Shown in pieces: positions 52,501 through 60,742 of a stretch of 64,000 nucleotides of DNA. The notes beneath the pieces are model-generated. The model ran no database searches. It had not been told where the DNA came from and saw only the letters and a program-made list of their open reading frames with translations. The position numbers and the translations under genes were made by a program. Every line of letters begins with the position of its first letter. The stretch's first letter is position 1. Source of the stretch: Crossaster papposus (lineage: Eukaryota; Echinodermata; Asteroidea; Velatida; Solasteridae). Where the stretch lies: assembly GCA_037893245.1 (NCBI GenBank), contig JBAIAA010000028.1, positions 1,674,001 to 1,738,000 on the forward strand. Direction: 5' to 3'.

Positions 52501-54692
52501 CTGAATATAAATCGATGGAAAATGAGAGGAATTATCCAAGTTAGAATGAGTTAGAGTAATGTTTGGCCTGTGAGTTAATCTAGATGAAAAACAAATGTCA
52601 CAGGTCTTTTTTTAGCATAATATGGTTTAGGTACGACTTGTTGATTTCATATGGATGGATTGCATGGCTGAAGCAATTAATCCTTTGTATGGGACTTGAA
52701 TGAATATGTTTCCCTTGGGAATAAAAGTTTATTGGCAAAATAAGTTTCATCTATTGAGAAATGAAGTCGGGGGGGGGGGGGGGGGGGGGGAAAAGAAAAA
52801 AAATGTTCACCAAAATTTAAAGGGAAATTCCAGGCTCAATAATATTTTATCTAGTCTAAAAGAATATATGGTAATATACTGACTCCGCAGAAAATTTGTT
52901 TTGATTTGTTATCGAGAACGACTTACGGGCCTATTATATTCACGATTTCTTGCCATTCACGATTTCTTGCCATTCGGGAGTACAAGGGCGCGTCCATATT
53001 GTTCAAATTTCCCGCCTCACCCGGGACATTATGACGTAGTGTCTGCACCTCAATGCACATCGCTTATTGCGTGTTGTTCGCACTGGTATCCTACCTTGAT
53101 GCGGCCAACTACATTATGCATAGCGAGTACATGTATTGCATTTCTGTGCAGAATATCGACTTGACGCGCCACAAACTATCGTTTAATTTTGTGTTTTCTG
53201 AGAAGAATAAAAATCTGTGAGCTAGTAAATATGGCATCAGGTCCTTCCCCGTATGATTTTGAGCCCACTTTTACATGTACAGTACACATTATGTATGCAC
53301 TATGTTGTACACAAAAGGATTCACTTGAATTCCTTGCGCGTGCAGGGCCGCTATTGTCACAATATCTCATATGTGACCTGTCATCACAAAATGAGTGTAA
53401 AGTCGTCAAAATCAAAAATTGGGATATGGGTATTTCTAAATTATGTGAAAAAAGAGCTTTCCAATGGTATATAATACTTGGAGGTTTGATAATAAATATT
53501 TTTTTAATTTTTTTTTTTTTAGTCTGGAGTCTTAACCACTTGGCGCCGGGCTACCCGAAATCGGGCATTTTTCCCGATACCACGCAGCCGGGTGCCCAGT
53601 TTCGGGCATCGAAAATTATATAAATTTTATAGTGCTGGAGGATTGTCTAGACTCGGTAACAAAGAGCGGATTACGCAAGACCAAACAATGGGGCCGTTTA
53701 TTTCCGGGCGCAATTCAATGGAGTCACTGGAGCGTGCAGGTCAGGCTAAACTAGCCCGGCTCCGTGTCACGCGCTCGGTATTTCCGCCCGGCGCGAAATG
53801 GTTAATACAGAGATTATGAGAAAACAGGCATTTCTTGCGAGAAATTGTGCGAAAGGCATAGAAAGGCATAGAAAGGCATAGTCAAAATTGTCTCAAAAAC
53901 TAATTTTATTTTTATCTGATCGTCCTGAAAAATTGGGATTTGATTGTTGGAGATTTAGTCTTAAAAAAACCCCATATAATCTCAAAATCGACCACCCCTT
54001 CAAATGTTGACTTTGACTGGCCGTGCTGGGAAATCACCCCGTGCGACTTTACGCTCATTTTGTGATGACAGGTCACATATGTACCGATAAACCAGAACAA
54101 AATGGCGGCTCGCATGACGGTAAGCGCAGTGCGAGAAAATCTGTTTTATATGATTACCGAAACCGATAAAAATGAAATAAAAATCAAGTCACAATGGCAA
54201 TTGACACTCTTTAACATTATGCAATTATAAACTATGGGTGGGGTTTCCCTTTAACAGCATTTATACAATTGACCTATTACCTTTTACGACCATTATCCAA
54301 TCAAAGCATCGGTTGAATATCACGCGATATTTCAAACCTTGGACCCCCTAACAAATCCAAACGCATGCAATTGCAATTTAACTCATTGTTAATCTCCCAA
54401 GTGGGGAATTTAGGAGGATTTCAACCAAGTACTAAATTAGTTGCATGCGTGCCCCGTTTGTTGAAATGCAAACACGAACTGGTTAGAGATATCCAGATTG
54501 TAATTCCACCACTAGTTTTGTCATGATTTTTTTAATTGTCATCCTGACAGATTTGAGAATGATGAGAGTTCGCCCAGCATCTTTGACCCAATGAACGATG
54601 ACGAGTACGACTATGAGATCATGAGCAAAGCAGTGCCACAAAGAAAACAGCCTCAAGAAACGCAGGTGAATGGCATTGAAGCTGTGCAGTGA
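34586..54692 (+). CDS. NAA40: N-alpha-acetyltransferase 40 (NatD), complete, 8 exons
   Basis: NatD transfers acetyl from acetyl-CoA to the N-terminal Ser of histones H4 and H2A, in nucleus and cytosol, without a partner subunit. Exons are 34586-34591, 37419-37463, 38777-38880, 41084-41179, 42177-42335, 45592-45675, 47643-47720 and 54551-54692. The sum is 714 nt, 237 residues plus TGA, the same length as the human protein as I recall it. Features in order are the MGRKS-type basic N-terminus (MG|RKSAKGKEKKLKRK), FKKYNRNGLNVTIEC, the EMTDDRAWYLIA block, HFRFDMDFDDEVVYW/CYE of the GNAT fold, the acetyl-CoA loop RRKGLGK, the KKVMLTVFKKN block, then an acidic tail DPMNDDEYDYEIMSK. The tail lacks the Cys/His-rich end of vertebrate NAA40, as may be expected of an invertebrate. 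The start is chosen because ATGGGG sits directly against GTAAGT and gives the MG-RKS junction in frame. Confidence 0.97.
34777..34882 (+). repeat. Minisatellite, 16-bp GAGTCAACTCGTACCC x6
   Basis: Six tandem units with small variants (GAGACA, AATTCA) lie about 190 bp inside NAA40 intron 1. Confidence 0.9.
35577..35818 (-). mobile_element. CCAGTTCG-family TTAA element, copy 5
   Basis: TTAA flanks both CCAGTTCGCGCCGGG and CCGGCGCGAACTGG. It is in reverse orientation (the ATTATTTTAACATCGCC side comes first) within NAA40 intron 1. Confidence 0.9.
35955..36005 (+). repeat. Poly-G tract (~50 bp)
   Basis: Almost pure G with a few A/T interruptions, in NAA40 intron 1. It could form G-quadruplexes on the coding strand. 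Confidence 0.95.
36608..36910 (-). mobile_element. CCAGTTCG-family TTAA element, copy 6, internal triplication
   Basis: TTAA at both sides, 303 bp. The block GACAGACATTTCCGGCCTTG is present three times in tandem, which explains its extra length. Confidence 0.9.
37419..37463 (+). CDS. NAA40: NAA40 exon 2, basic N-terminus
   Basis: Fifteen codons, RKSAKGKEKKLKRKV, lie between TTATCTTAG and GTAAAAC. The lysine-rich run matches the family's N-terminal localisation segment. Confidence 0.93.
38029..38185. mobile_element. Near-perfect hairpin, TGTGACCCAGCACGAG ends
   Basis: The arms are about 75 bp around the loop TAAACAA, with TGTGACCCAGCACGAG at one end and CTCGTGCTGGGTCACA at the other. The shared TGTGACC start suggests kinship with the larger TGTGACC elements. 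The ORF that begins inside it is not a gene. Confidence 0.88.
38777..38880 (+). CDS. NAA40: NAA40 exon 3
   Basis: It encodes EQACLAASQVIVDAANALDD and then PMESLAPFKKYNRNG. FKKY(D/N)RNG is characteristic of NatD. A terminal-inverted-repeat element begins 8 bp beyond the donor. Confidence 0.95.
38889..39289. mobile_element. TIR element hugging the exon-3 donor
   Basis: GGCCAATTAAAAATAAAAAC...GTTTAGCGTCCTGCC at the left and GGCAGGGACGCTAAACATG...TTTGGCC at the right are inverted. It starts 8 bp after NAA40 exon 3. Inside are an A tract and an 18-bp minisatellite. Confidence 0.75.
39174..39255 (+). repeat. Minisatellite, 18-bp GGAGGCGGCCTCAAAAAA x~5
   Basis: Two units read GGAGGC and the rest GGAAGC, showing stepwise spread. 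It is contained in the element at 38889-39289. Confidence 0.9.
39380..39456 (-). mobile_element. tRNA-like sequence (pseudogene or SINE head)
   Basis: The minus strand shows GGTGGTCGAGTGGTGTTAGA and a perfect T-arm GTGGG-TTCGAGT-CCCAC. The acceptor stem has mismatches and the anticodon loop appears to have eight bases, so I do not call a functional tRNA. Confidence 0.5.
39789..40990. mobile_element. 1.2-kb palindromic element, copy 2
   Basis: It is the same family as 33095-34322, with AGTCCAGGCAAAATAC at the left and TTTTTCCTGGACT at the right. CTAAATCCT occurs at 39777-39785 and 40995-41003, a candidate 9-bp target duplication set a few bases off the ends. It fills most of NAA40 intron 3. 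Confidence 0.88.
41084..41179 (+). CDS. NAA40: NAA40 exon 4
   Basis: It encodes LNVTIECCRRSRMDEKMLDW and then AFNLTKKNMQT, matching the WAFDLTKTNMQTMYE block. The acceptor is TTTCAG and the donor GTAAGT. A 1.2-kb palindrome ends about 90 bp upstream. Confidence 0.96.
41298..41711. mobile_element. TTAA-bounded element (414 bp), CCCTAACTCC ends
   Basis: TTAA-CCCTAACTCCC at the left and GGTTAGGG-TTAA at the right. The interior is a string of degenerate units of the type ATCCTGAATCCATCA...CTCCACCAG on both strands. Related text is found at 8547-8640. Confidence 0.8.
42177..42335 (+). CDS. NAA40: NAA40 exon 5
   Basis: It encodes YEESKSGWRPRDKRDEMTDD, RAWYLIARKTDDTPVGLIHF and RFDMDFDDEVVYW. The last ~37 bp and the GTGAGT donor have been copied many times into the following intron. 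Confidence 0.97.
42497..42832. repeat. Insert within the 128-bp array
   Basis: Unrelated sequence splits one array unit between GTAGGAGTG and GTGCTGTTATAAATGC. It contains CCTCTGGAGAC / GTCTCCGGAGG inverted motifs. The family is not recognised. Confidence 0.6.
42929..43638. mobile_element. hAT-like element inserted in the array
   Basis: CAGGCCTGGAATTACA at the left and TGTAATTCGAGGCCTG at the right are 16-bp inverted repeats with one mismatch. The interior has repeated GGGCAC(G/C)A(C/A)GGCC blocks, shared in part with 10177-10741. No clear target duplication is visible. Confidence 0.75.
45592..45675 (+). CDS. NAA40: NAA40 exon 6, acetyl-CoA loop
   Basis: It encodes YEIQLVESVRRKGLGKFFMQ and then ILSLLAHK. 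RRKGLGK is the R-x-x-G-x-G/A acetyl-CoA pyrophosphate-binding motif of GNAT enzymes. Confidence 0.97.
45694..45900 (+). repeat. Dispersed ACCTCCGCCAGGAGGTTATG repeat
   Basis: A hairpin-like CCTCCGCCAGGAGG start is followed by (TTTG)n, then GTTAGCAGAATTACGGAAAA and GATCTAGATCCAGATC. I recall closely similar repeats in many animal genomes, but I cannot name the family with certainty. Confidence 0.6.
46272..46437. repeat. Foldback related to 17251-17421
   Basis: ACAAATA..GCATGGTTT pairs with AAACCATGCTGTATTTGT, and GTGGGAATTACTGGTCCC with its partner. The outer arms match those of the 17251 hairpin but the core is different. Confidence 0.75.
46569..46716 (-). mobile_element. CCCTAAC element, reverse copy of 3566-3715
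   Basis: It reads CCCTAACTCTCCAGGGTATT at the left and GGCAGGGTTAGGG at the right. The body is the reverse complement of 3566-3715, with the flanking TTAA decayed. Confidence 0.75.
47251..47594 (+). mobile_element. AGGTAGGATACAC-family element, copy 4
   Basis: GGTAGGATACACTTTTTGCA at the left and ATCATACCT-TTAA at the right, same orientation as copy 1. It ends 49 bp before NAA40 exon 7. Confidence 0.8.
47643..47720 (+). CDS. NAA40: NAA40 exon 7
   Basis: It encodes THMKKVMLTVFKKNVTALDF and then FTNTL, matching the family's TQMKKVMLTVFKHN strand and helix. The acceptor is TTGACAG and the donor GTAAGT. Confidence 0.96.
   Translation, partial: DAYEESYANCIQEERHCFRLFYEYT
47830..48110 (+). mobile_element. 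tRNA-derived SINE
   Basis: The head GTCGTGGCCGGGCGGTTAAA and GGGAGTTCGAGTCCCGG give A- and B-boxes of a Leu/Ser-like tRNA. Then come TCCTTAAGCAAGGCAATTAA, CTTCGGATGGGACGTAAAGC and the tail TTGGCGCTTTACAAATG. It lies in NAA40 intron 7. Confidence 0.85.
48170..49487. mobile_element. hAT transposon relic with 8-bp target duplication
   Basis: The ends TAGTGCTGGGCAGGTA and CTACTTGCCCAGCACTA are inverted. GTGGAGAT flanks at 48162-48169 and 49488-49495 are an exact 8-bp direct repeat. Subterminal ACTCGAGTACTTGC / CGCGAGTACTCGAG repeats are abundant. No transposase is recognised. Confidence 0.88.
48558..49002. mobile_element. TGTGACC-type element nested in the hAT relic
   Basis: TGTGACCCACTCC starts and GAGCCGGTCACA ends a 445-bp segment inside 48170-49487. 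The inner arms are diverged. Confidence 0.5.
49525..49627. repeat. Hairpin, 103 bp
   Basis: AATAGATGGATTGAATTTTG and its reverse complement surround ACTCTAAATGCAATGCG / CGCATTGCATTTAGAAT. Part is shared with 16695-16735. Confidence 0.75.
50283..50959 (-). mobile_element. TTAA-bounded element, CCCTTTAAACTCAGG family, long copy
   Basis: TTAA-CCCTTTAAACTCAGGCC at the left and GAGTGCAAAGGG-TTAA at the right. Both ends match the 214-bp element at 57722, reversed; the interior is about 460 bp longer. Confidence 0.82.
50976..51204 (-). mobile_element. CCAGTTCG-family TTAA element, copy 7
   Basis: CCAGTTCGCGCCGGG begins after TCAA (a decayed TTAA) and GGCGCGAACTGG-TTAA ends it. It lies 16 bp beyond the previous TTAA element. 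Confidence 0.88.
51205..53371. other. NAA40 intron 7 sequence, no gene seen
   Basis: Holds poly-G tracts at about 51541-51565 and 52770-52790 and AT-rich DNA. The ORFs present are short and motif-free. Confidence 0.4.
53372..54077 (+). mobile_element. TGTGACC-type element, copy carrying a nested TTAA insertion
   Basis: TGTGACCTGTCATCACAAAA and GTGATGACAGGTCACA bound it. It aligns in reverse to 28657-29076 except for a TTAA-flanked insert. GGCATAGAAA is repeated three times near 53858. Confidence 0.88.
53532..53805. mobile_element. TTAA-bounded insert, CCACTTGGCGCCGGG ends
   Basis: TTAA-CCACTTGGCGCCGGGC at the left and GCCCGGCGCGAAATGG-TTAA at the right. It is a diverged cousin of the CCAGTTCG family, with its own body (GAAATCGGGCATTTTTCCCG). 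The uninterrupted target is visible in the sister repeat at 28657-29076. Confidence 0.9.
54551..54692 (+). CDS. NAA40: NAA40 last coding exon, acidic tail
   Basis: It encodes FENDESSPSIFDPMNDDEYD and then YEIMSKAVPQRKQPQETQVNGIEAVQ before TGA. F-x-x-D(E/D)SSPS and YEI(L/M)S agree with the family. The preceding intron is about 6.8 kb, the longest in the gene. Downstream sequence carries poly-G tracts and no certain poly(A) signal. Confidence 0.94.
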
Positions 54693-55127
54693 AAGAACGC
54701 AACAAAACCAAACGGAGGACTCAACTTTATCATTTGCTTCAGCTTCACTGCCGAAGCAAATATTGTTGTTGTAGGTGAACTTTATTCTCCCAGTTTCAGT
54801 GATTTTCCCATTTGATTTGCACAGGGTTGTTCAGACAACACACTTTGGCACTTTGCCAAGTCGGTTGGAATTGGTTTGGATTTTCAGGGGTTCCTTGGCA
54901 TGGGGACCATCCACAGATGATTTTGCCAAAGAGCTATAAAAAGGAACCCTTTTTACTATAGCTCCATTGTCTACTCGTTTTTTACTTTTGTGTTTAATTT
55001 CAAGTCGATGCATTCCTTTAGTGTTTTTTTGGTACACCAACAACAGTTGTCCCTGTCTCTTAGGTATCCTTTAAAGTTTGGTGGTGTTTTTGTTGCTGTT
55101 GTTGTCCGGTTTTTTTGTTTTCTTTTG

Positions 55128-55160
<33 letters not shown>

Positions 55161-57721
55161 GGGGGTTCCTGAACCACCCCCTTGTGTATTCTCCATGTAA
55201 GCACACTCCAATACCGGAGACACCTTTTTTCAGGTCTGAGCAGTTTGTAAAGTTCGGCGCACTTTTGAAGTCATTGCCAAACCAAGGCATAGGCCTATTC
55301 ACACGAAGCAAATTGTGTTCGTCCACGAACATATTTCTAGTTCCCTTTTATTTCTGCTGCAATGTTTTGCAGATAACAAGAGTTGTAGAAAATGAAAATC
55401 TACCTCGTGTGTACATGTACACTCATTCACATTTTGCCTTCAAAGTAATTACAATCCCAATATTTTTGTAATTTTTTTGTCAATGGCTATTGTCTGCTTC
55501 GCATTGTAATGGGCGAAGACCTTAAGTGAAGAAAAACATGAAACCTGAAAGTTACAAAATAATCAAGAGTGTGGTGCGTACAGTACAGTGTGGGCTATGC
55601 ATGTGCATGATCACATATGTACATTGCATACACAGCACAGCCTTGCATTCAAGGCTAATTGGTGATAGACTTTGAGATTGATAGACCATGAAAATATACC
55701 ATAATGGCAAAACAAGTTGACCAGGTTGCTAAAATAGATATAGATATTTTAGTTTCTTTGAAAATGATGCAAAATGTTGATATTTAAATCTAGGTCACTT
55801 CCTTTTTTTACTCTTTTAATTTTTGCATGACAATGACATTGCATACTGTAAAAAAAGATATCTTGTTCACTTTCAACCTTTTTTTTGAAGGTTAGGTTAT
55901 CAGCCTCGGTCCAAAAATCGGGCCACCAGTATCAAATGATCAAAAGGAGTAATGCTCGTAGCTTTTGGGGGGCAAGTTATGCACACCTAGAGTTGAAAAA
56001 TGGGTGGATAGCATTGTAAAATAAAAATAAATAAAAATGTAACGCCCACCAATATGCTAGTTACAGGATTAGTTAAGTAGTAACAAGAATTTTGGCAGCC
56101 ATTCTTAAAAAGAAGTGATTACACCCACAAGGCTGCCACTGCTGCAATGCTATCACATGTGACACGATCAAGCCGAATCAGTCGGATGTTGGCGAATCCC
56201 CAAAATGCACTGTATTCTTCGTTGGTATTTAAACAAATTTACATAACTCGACAACAAAACATCGTATCAACATGGGGTTTTCAGTTTTTAAAACGTACAG
56301 ATGCCCTCTTTGAAACTACATATACACTAATTATTTTGACCGGGGCATCCGACTGATTTCGCTTGATCGTGTCACATATTTTCCAATGACAGGGGTGCGT
56401 ACCTTGCCAAAAAACAACATGAGCATTATGGCCCTCCTTTGATACTGACCAACCACCTAGGCTGATGGCATATTGAAATGAACATGGATCCTGCATGCCG
56501 TACTGTTTATTGACATTCTTTCTGTATAAAAGTTCACCTGTATCAAACATTGTAAGCCAGTACTGATTAAATGATGACCAAAATAAATTACCTTTTTCAG
56601 TGAAGTGTTGTTTGTGTGTGTGAAAAAATGCAAGATCAACAGAATGTGTGCTGTGCTCTTCACTACTTACATGTATATCAGCTCGATATAAGACAAGGCG
56701 ACTCCTCCCCCCCCCCTCCTTTAGTCCCTCATACTATACACTCTTTAGACTATTGTTACCTAACGCACCCCCTAAAAAGAATTCCTGAGACAACACAACA
56801 TTCCGCAAGCACAATGACAACCACAAAGGAAAGGGGGGGGGGGGGGGGGGGGGGTGGGGGGGGTGGGGGGTGGGGGGTGGGGGGTGGGGGGTGAGTGCCC
56901 ATCTCCGTCTCATATCGTGCTTCATATGCCACTTCTTGCAATTTTCCTAATACTGTGATACTGCTACCGTATCTAGTTCTACAAAGTGGAATCATGAATT
57001 TTAGCTCACGATCTGGATTATATAGATACCCCCGCCCCCAACAAATCTCAAATGTGTGGCCAACTAAAAAATCCTTTTGGCTTTTCTCAGTCTTCAGATC
57101 GAAGTGAAGATAAGAAATTGAGACACTCGAAAACGGGGGAATCCATCGGATTTCTTGAGAGCTTATTGAAACGGGTTAGGGCAGGTGTTCAGGACTAGTA
57201 GGGATCAGGTTACTGGCTCAGAACGGATCAATTCAAGCTGTAGAATGCATTACCGGGAAATATTTCCCCCGTGGGCACCTACTTTTTTAGCAGACCCATT
57301 GCCAGGGGTTTTCAGACAGGGATGAGATTGTCAAAGTAAGAAAAACTAAATTGAAGAAATGTCTTAAAGATGATATCTTCTGAGATTTAAACAGTTTGAC
57401 ATCAGACAAAACTTAAAAATCTCATCCTTATTCAGAGAATATTTTATTCAACTGTTTAAGAAAGAATAAATCTCTTGGTCAATAAATCTATACCACACTG
57501 GTAATTAAGGTTCTATGCTGCAGTACGTGTCTGCGAGAAAGCTGCATCGCTGCAGCTATGTACGTTGTCATGGAATCTACACAAGAATTACACAAAAAAG
57601 TGAAGTTTTTTAAGGATGGTTGTGTGTATATTGACGTCTTACTTTTAAATGGTCTTTTCGATCATTTCGTTTAAAACATGTTTTGTAGCCCAATTGGGCG
57701 ATTCAAGGGCATAGTGCCCCT
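54693..57721. other. NAA40 3' region with poly-G tracts
   Basis: Holds a pure G tract at about 55131-55159 and a G-rich (TGGGGGG)n tract at about 56836-56892. A possible poly(A) signal AATAAA lies near 56580. No further gene was recognised. Confidence 0.5.
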
Positions 57722-57935
57722 TTAACCCTTTGCACTCAGCCCTGCGCTACATCTGACTTATAAGTCCCTTAAAAGCTCCTGGGGTTCCAAATATTCCCCC
57801 AAAATATAGCCCTATTTGTAAGCTTTCCAATGATACATAATTATATGGGATTTGTTCACTGTAAATGATATTTGTATATACAAACTAGCAACACGTACAA
57901 AATCTTCGAAAACGGGCCTGAGTTTAAAGGGTTAA
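57722..57935 (+). mobile_element. TTAA-bounded element, CCCTTTGCACTC family, short copy
   Basis: TTAA-CCCTTTGCACTCAGCCC at the left and GGGCCTGAGTTTAAAGGG-TTAA at the right, 214 bp. Confidence 0.85.
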
Positions 57936-58658
57936 TACCAGTGCTTCATGGGGGAAAGTGGGTGTCAACGCTGCGTCTTGTATACAAATGTTGGCTTCTG
58001 AATTTTACATATTAAACAAGCACTCTTCCATGTTTATTTTTCGACTGTGTGGCTCCTTAGGAAAATCCCCTGTCATCTTCCAAGACGGACAGGGCTTAAA
58101 CTGCACATTTCACTGTTGAAAAACCAAATACAAGAATGGCTACTATTATACCCTAATGTTGCGCGCATTTAATCTTTACTCAAATACCATTAGGGAATCG
58201 TCAAACGTTAGTATTGATGAGTTTTAAATTCAACAAGTTACTTACTGGCACAGTTGCCCCAACAATTTGCTCCATAATTTGGGCTAAAATTAGGACGAAC
58301 TGTTGTGTAACGTGGAAAACAAGTTCAAAGGAAATCCCCCAATAAATGTTTTATTGTTGCTTCATATTACCAATAAATTCGAGAATTTCCTTTAACTTGT
58401 TCAAGTCTCCCACGTTAGGCAACCCTTCATCCTTTTTTTAGTCCAATTTACATACACCTCGTTTTCCCCCCATTTGTTGTTTGCTGGGTTAAATATCACA
58501 CTGTTGTCATTGCTGACATGATTTCCCATAAGGTTTTAATAGAGTAACTGTCAACTGGGTAAGCAACTTGAATTTGAAGCTCATCAATACTGAGGTTTGG
58601 CAAGACTACTTGATGATATCTGGAGACAAGGTAAATGCGCGCAACTTTAAGGTATGAT

Positions 58659-60062
58659 ACATGGGCGGATACAGGGGGGGGGTCCAAGGGGTCCGGACCC
58701 CCCCTTTTTTCTTGAGTGAAAAAAAAAAAAAAAAAAAAAAACGAAAAAAAAAAAAAAATGTATTTCACCTAACAAGCAACGTACATACATGTACACGCAC
58801 GTTTGTTTATGGTGTAAATCGAGGAGTTTCCTTTGTTCCTCTCGAAAATTTCCTTTGTTTGTACTCTAACGTTTTGGTTTTGTACACGAATCTCAATCGA
58901 GGTCGTCCTCGATTCTAACCCTAACCCCAATTCACCTTCGTGTCGCCAGGTATGTGTCCTCCATTTACACCATAAACAGACGCACACATACATACGTGTA
59001 TTATTCTCAAACCACACACACAAAATAACAACCATATAGACTATGATTTGACTTTTTTGGCTTAGTTTTTCTAGCCGCTAGTTTGTTTATTCCTTCTTAT
59101 TGCATTTCAGGCAATTACATATTTTAATTTTTTTAACGCTTTCATAAGCTTGAACGGGGCAGGCTTGCCCCAAATGCCATGCTTGGCTCACCACTGGGCC
59201 CATGACTTGGCAGACTTGCCAATAAAAACACTGGAATTTCACCGTTTGAAGTGACGGTTGAGTAGCCCCAGCAGAACGAGTGCAATAGGCGCTAACCACA
59301 GTGTTTATATATTTGTCACGTGACCTAAATTTAAGCTAAATTTATGTAAATTACTAAACACTAAATTGGAACAAACACGCCGCTTTTTCCACCGTTTGTA
59401 GAGACGGTCGGAATAAACCCCGCTAGCACAAGCGGGCGTTTGGCGTGTAGTTTTTTAAAGATTAAACACAACTTGTAACATTTTATTTTAACATACAACT
59501 TTAAATTAAACTTACTTAATAACTATTAGGGCTTGTAATTTGTTTATTATTTTAAATGGAGTCATTGCCGGTCGCTCCCAGCCAAATCCTGCCTATGTTA
59601 AGTATGCCTAAGGTTTATGACCAATTAACCGTTACCTCATTTTACACGTAGTGTGAGTCAGTGTGCGCTGTTTTTAAATCCAAACTTCCAATACCGGTAT
59701 CCATAATATACTCCTCTGGTCAAAATTTATTTCAAGTTATCATTCCAGCTAAAAATGGTAAATATTAGATTTTAATCAGGCTTCATATTGCCACAACATT
59801 AACAAAAAATAGGTAGAAATTGGCCTCAGATTGCGCCAGAGAGCACCTAATAAACCAAAAAATTCAACTCCAAAAAATTGAACCCCGGCCGCAGGGACTT
59901 CGCGCTACGCGCTCGTGATGTGCGCTTCGCGTACATGCTTCCCAGTTACATGTACTCAAATTGTTACACACCCACATTTTCTTTTTACACACCCAATTCA
60001 CAAAATCCTGCCTAAGACCTTGGGTGGACCCCCCCTTTAAAAAAATCCTGGATCCGCCCATG
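58659..60062. mobile_element. DNA transposon relic, CATGGGCGGAT ends, nested in palindrome copy 3
   Basis: CATGGGCGGATACAGG and CCTGGATCCGCCCATG are inverted ends, flanked by TGATA on both sides (possible 5-bp duplication). It contains long A tracts (58718-58758) and a further hairpin at 58803-58983. No transposase is recognised. Confidence 0.7.
58803..58983. repeat. Hairpin with GTTTATGGTGTAAAT ends
   Basis: GTTTGTTTATGGTGTAAAT and ATTTACACCATAAACAGAC are inverted. The interior TTTGTTTGTACTCTAACGTT links it to the repeats at 10775-11150. Confidence 0.75.
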
Positions 60063-60215
60063 TGATAGTAGCCATTTTGGATTGTTACTATGTTTTCATA
60101 ATTATTAAAAGTTCGACGTCTTTAGATTGTTTTTAATTCAAACAAGGATGTGTAAATAGAATTACCAGAATAAAATTTATCAAAAAATAAAAATATACCT
60201 AAATAGGGGAATTAA

Positions 60216-60705
60216 TACAGGGTGTATAAAAAAATGTAACAAAATATAACGGAATACCACACGTAGAATGTATAACTAACATCGATAATATGTTTTTTTT
60301 TAAAGATATGGTTTCTACTTTAAAATGAGACATCAAACGTTCAAATCTGACAATGTTTGACAGAGTTATGAATAATTTCCCAAGAGGGGTCAAATTGACC
60401 ATGGGACCAAGTTTTTTGGTTTTGTTTGGATACGGTGCAAGTGTAGAATTGAAATCAAACCGTTAGAAACGTTTGTCTTTGTCCATGCAGGCGCCACCGA
60501 AATGAACCAGAGCTGACGGCAGCGGGCATGGTGGCTCAAATTATTTATAACTCTGTCAAACATTCTCAGATTTGGACGTTTGATGTCTCATTTTAAAGTG
60601 GAAGCCAGTATCTTTGAAACCATATCTATATTATCGATGTTAGTTTAACATTCTACGTGTGGTATTCCGTTAAATTTTGTTGCATTTTCTTTGATACACC
60701 TGTAT
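60216..60705. repeat. Foldback element, CAGGGTGTATA ends
   Basis: CAGGGTGTATAAAAAAATGT...GGAATACCACACGTAGAAT at the left is mirrored by ATTCTACGTGTGGTATTCC...GATACACCTG at the right. A second arm pair is AATGAGACATCAAACGT / ACGTTTGATGTCTCATT. It sits in palindrome copy 3. Confidence 0.8.
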
Positions 60706-60742
60706 ATTACACGGCAGGTATTAAGGGCTTATGCAAACTATG

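Larger units (their letters stand above)
58136..60742. mobile_element. 1.2-kb palindromic element, copy 3, split by insertions
   Basis: The left arm has GCGCGCATTTAATCTTTACT, CTTACTGGCACAGTTG and CCCACGTTAGGCAACCCTTC; the right arm returns GGAGACAAGGTAAATGCGCG and finally TTACACGGCAGGTATTAAGG. Two unrelated inserts (58659-60062, 60216-60705) interrupt the right arm. Confidence 0.75.

Noticed and set aside
53189-53623. 144-codon ORF
   Set aside because: It runs through the ends of a TGTGACC repeat and a nested TTAA insert.
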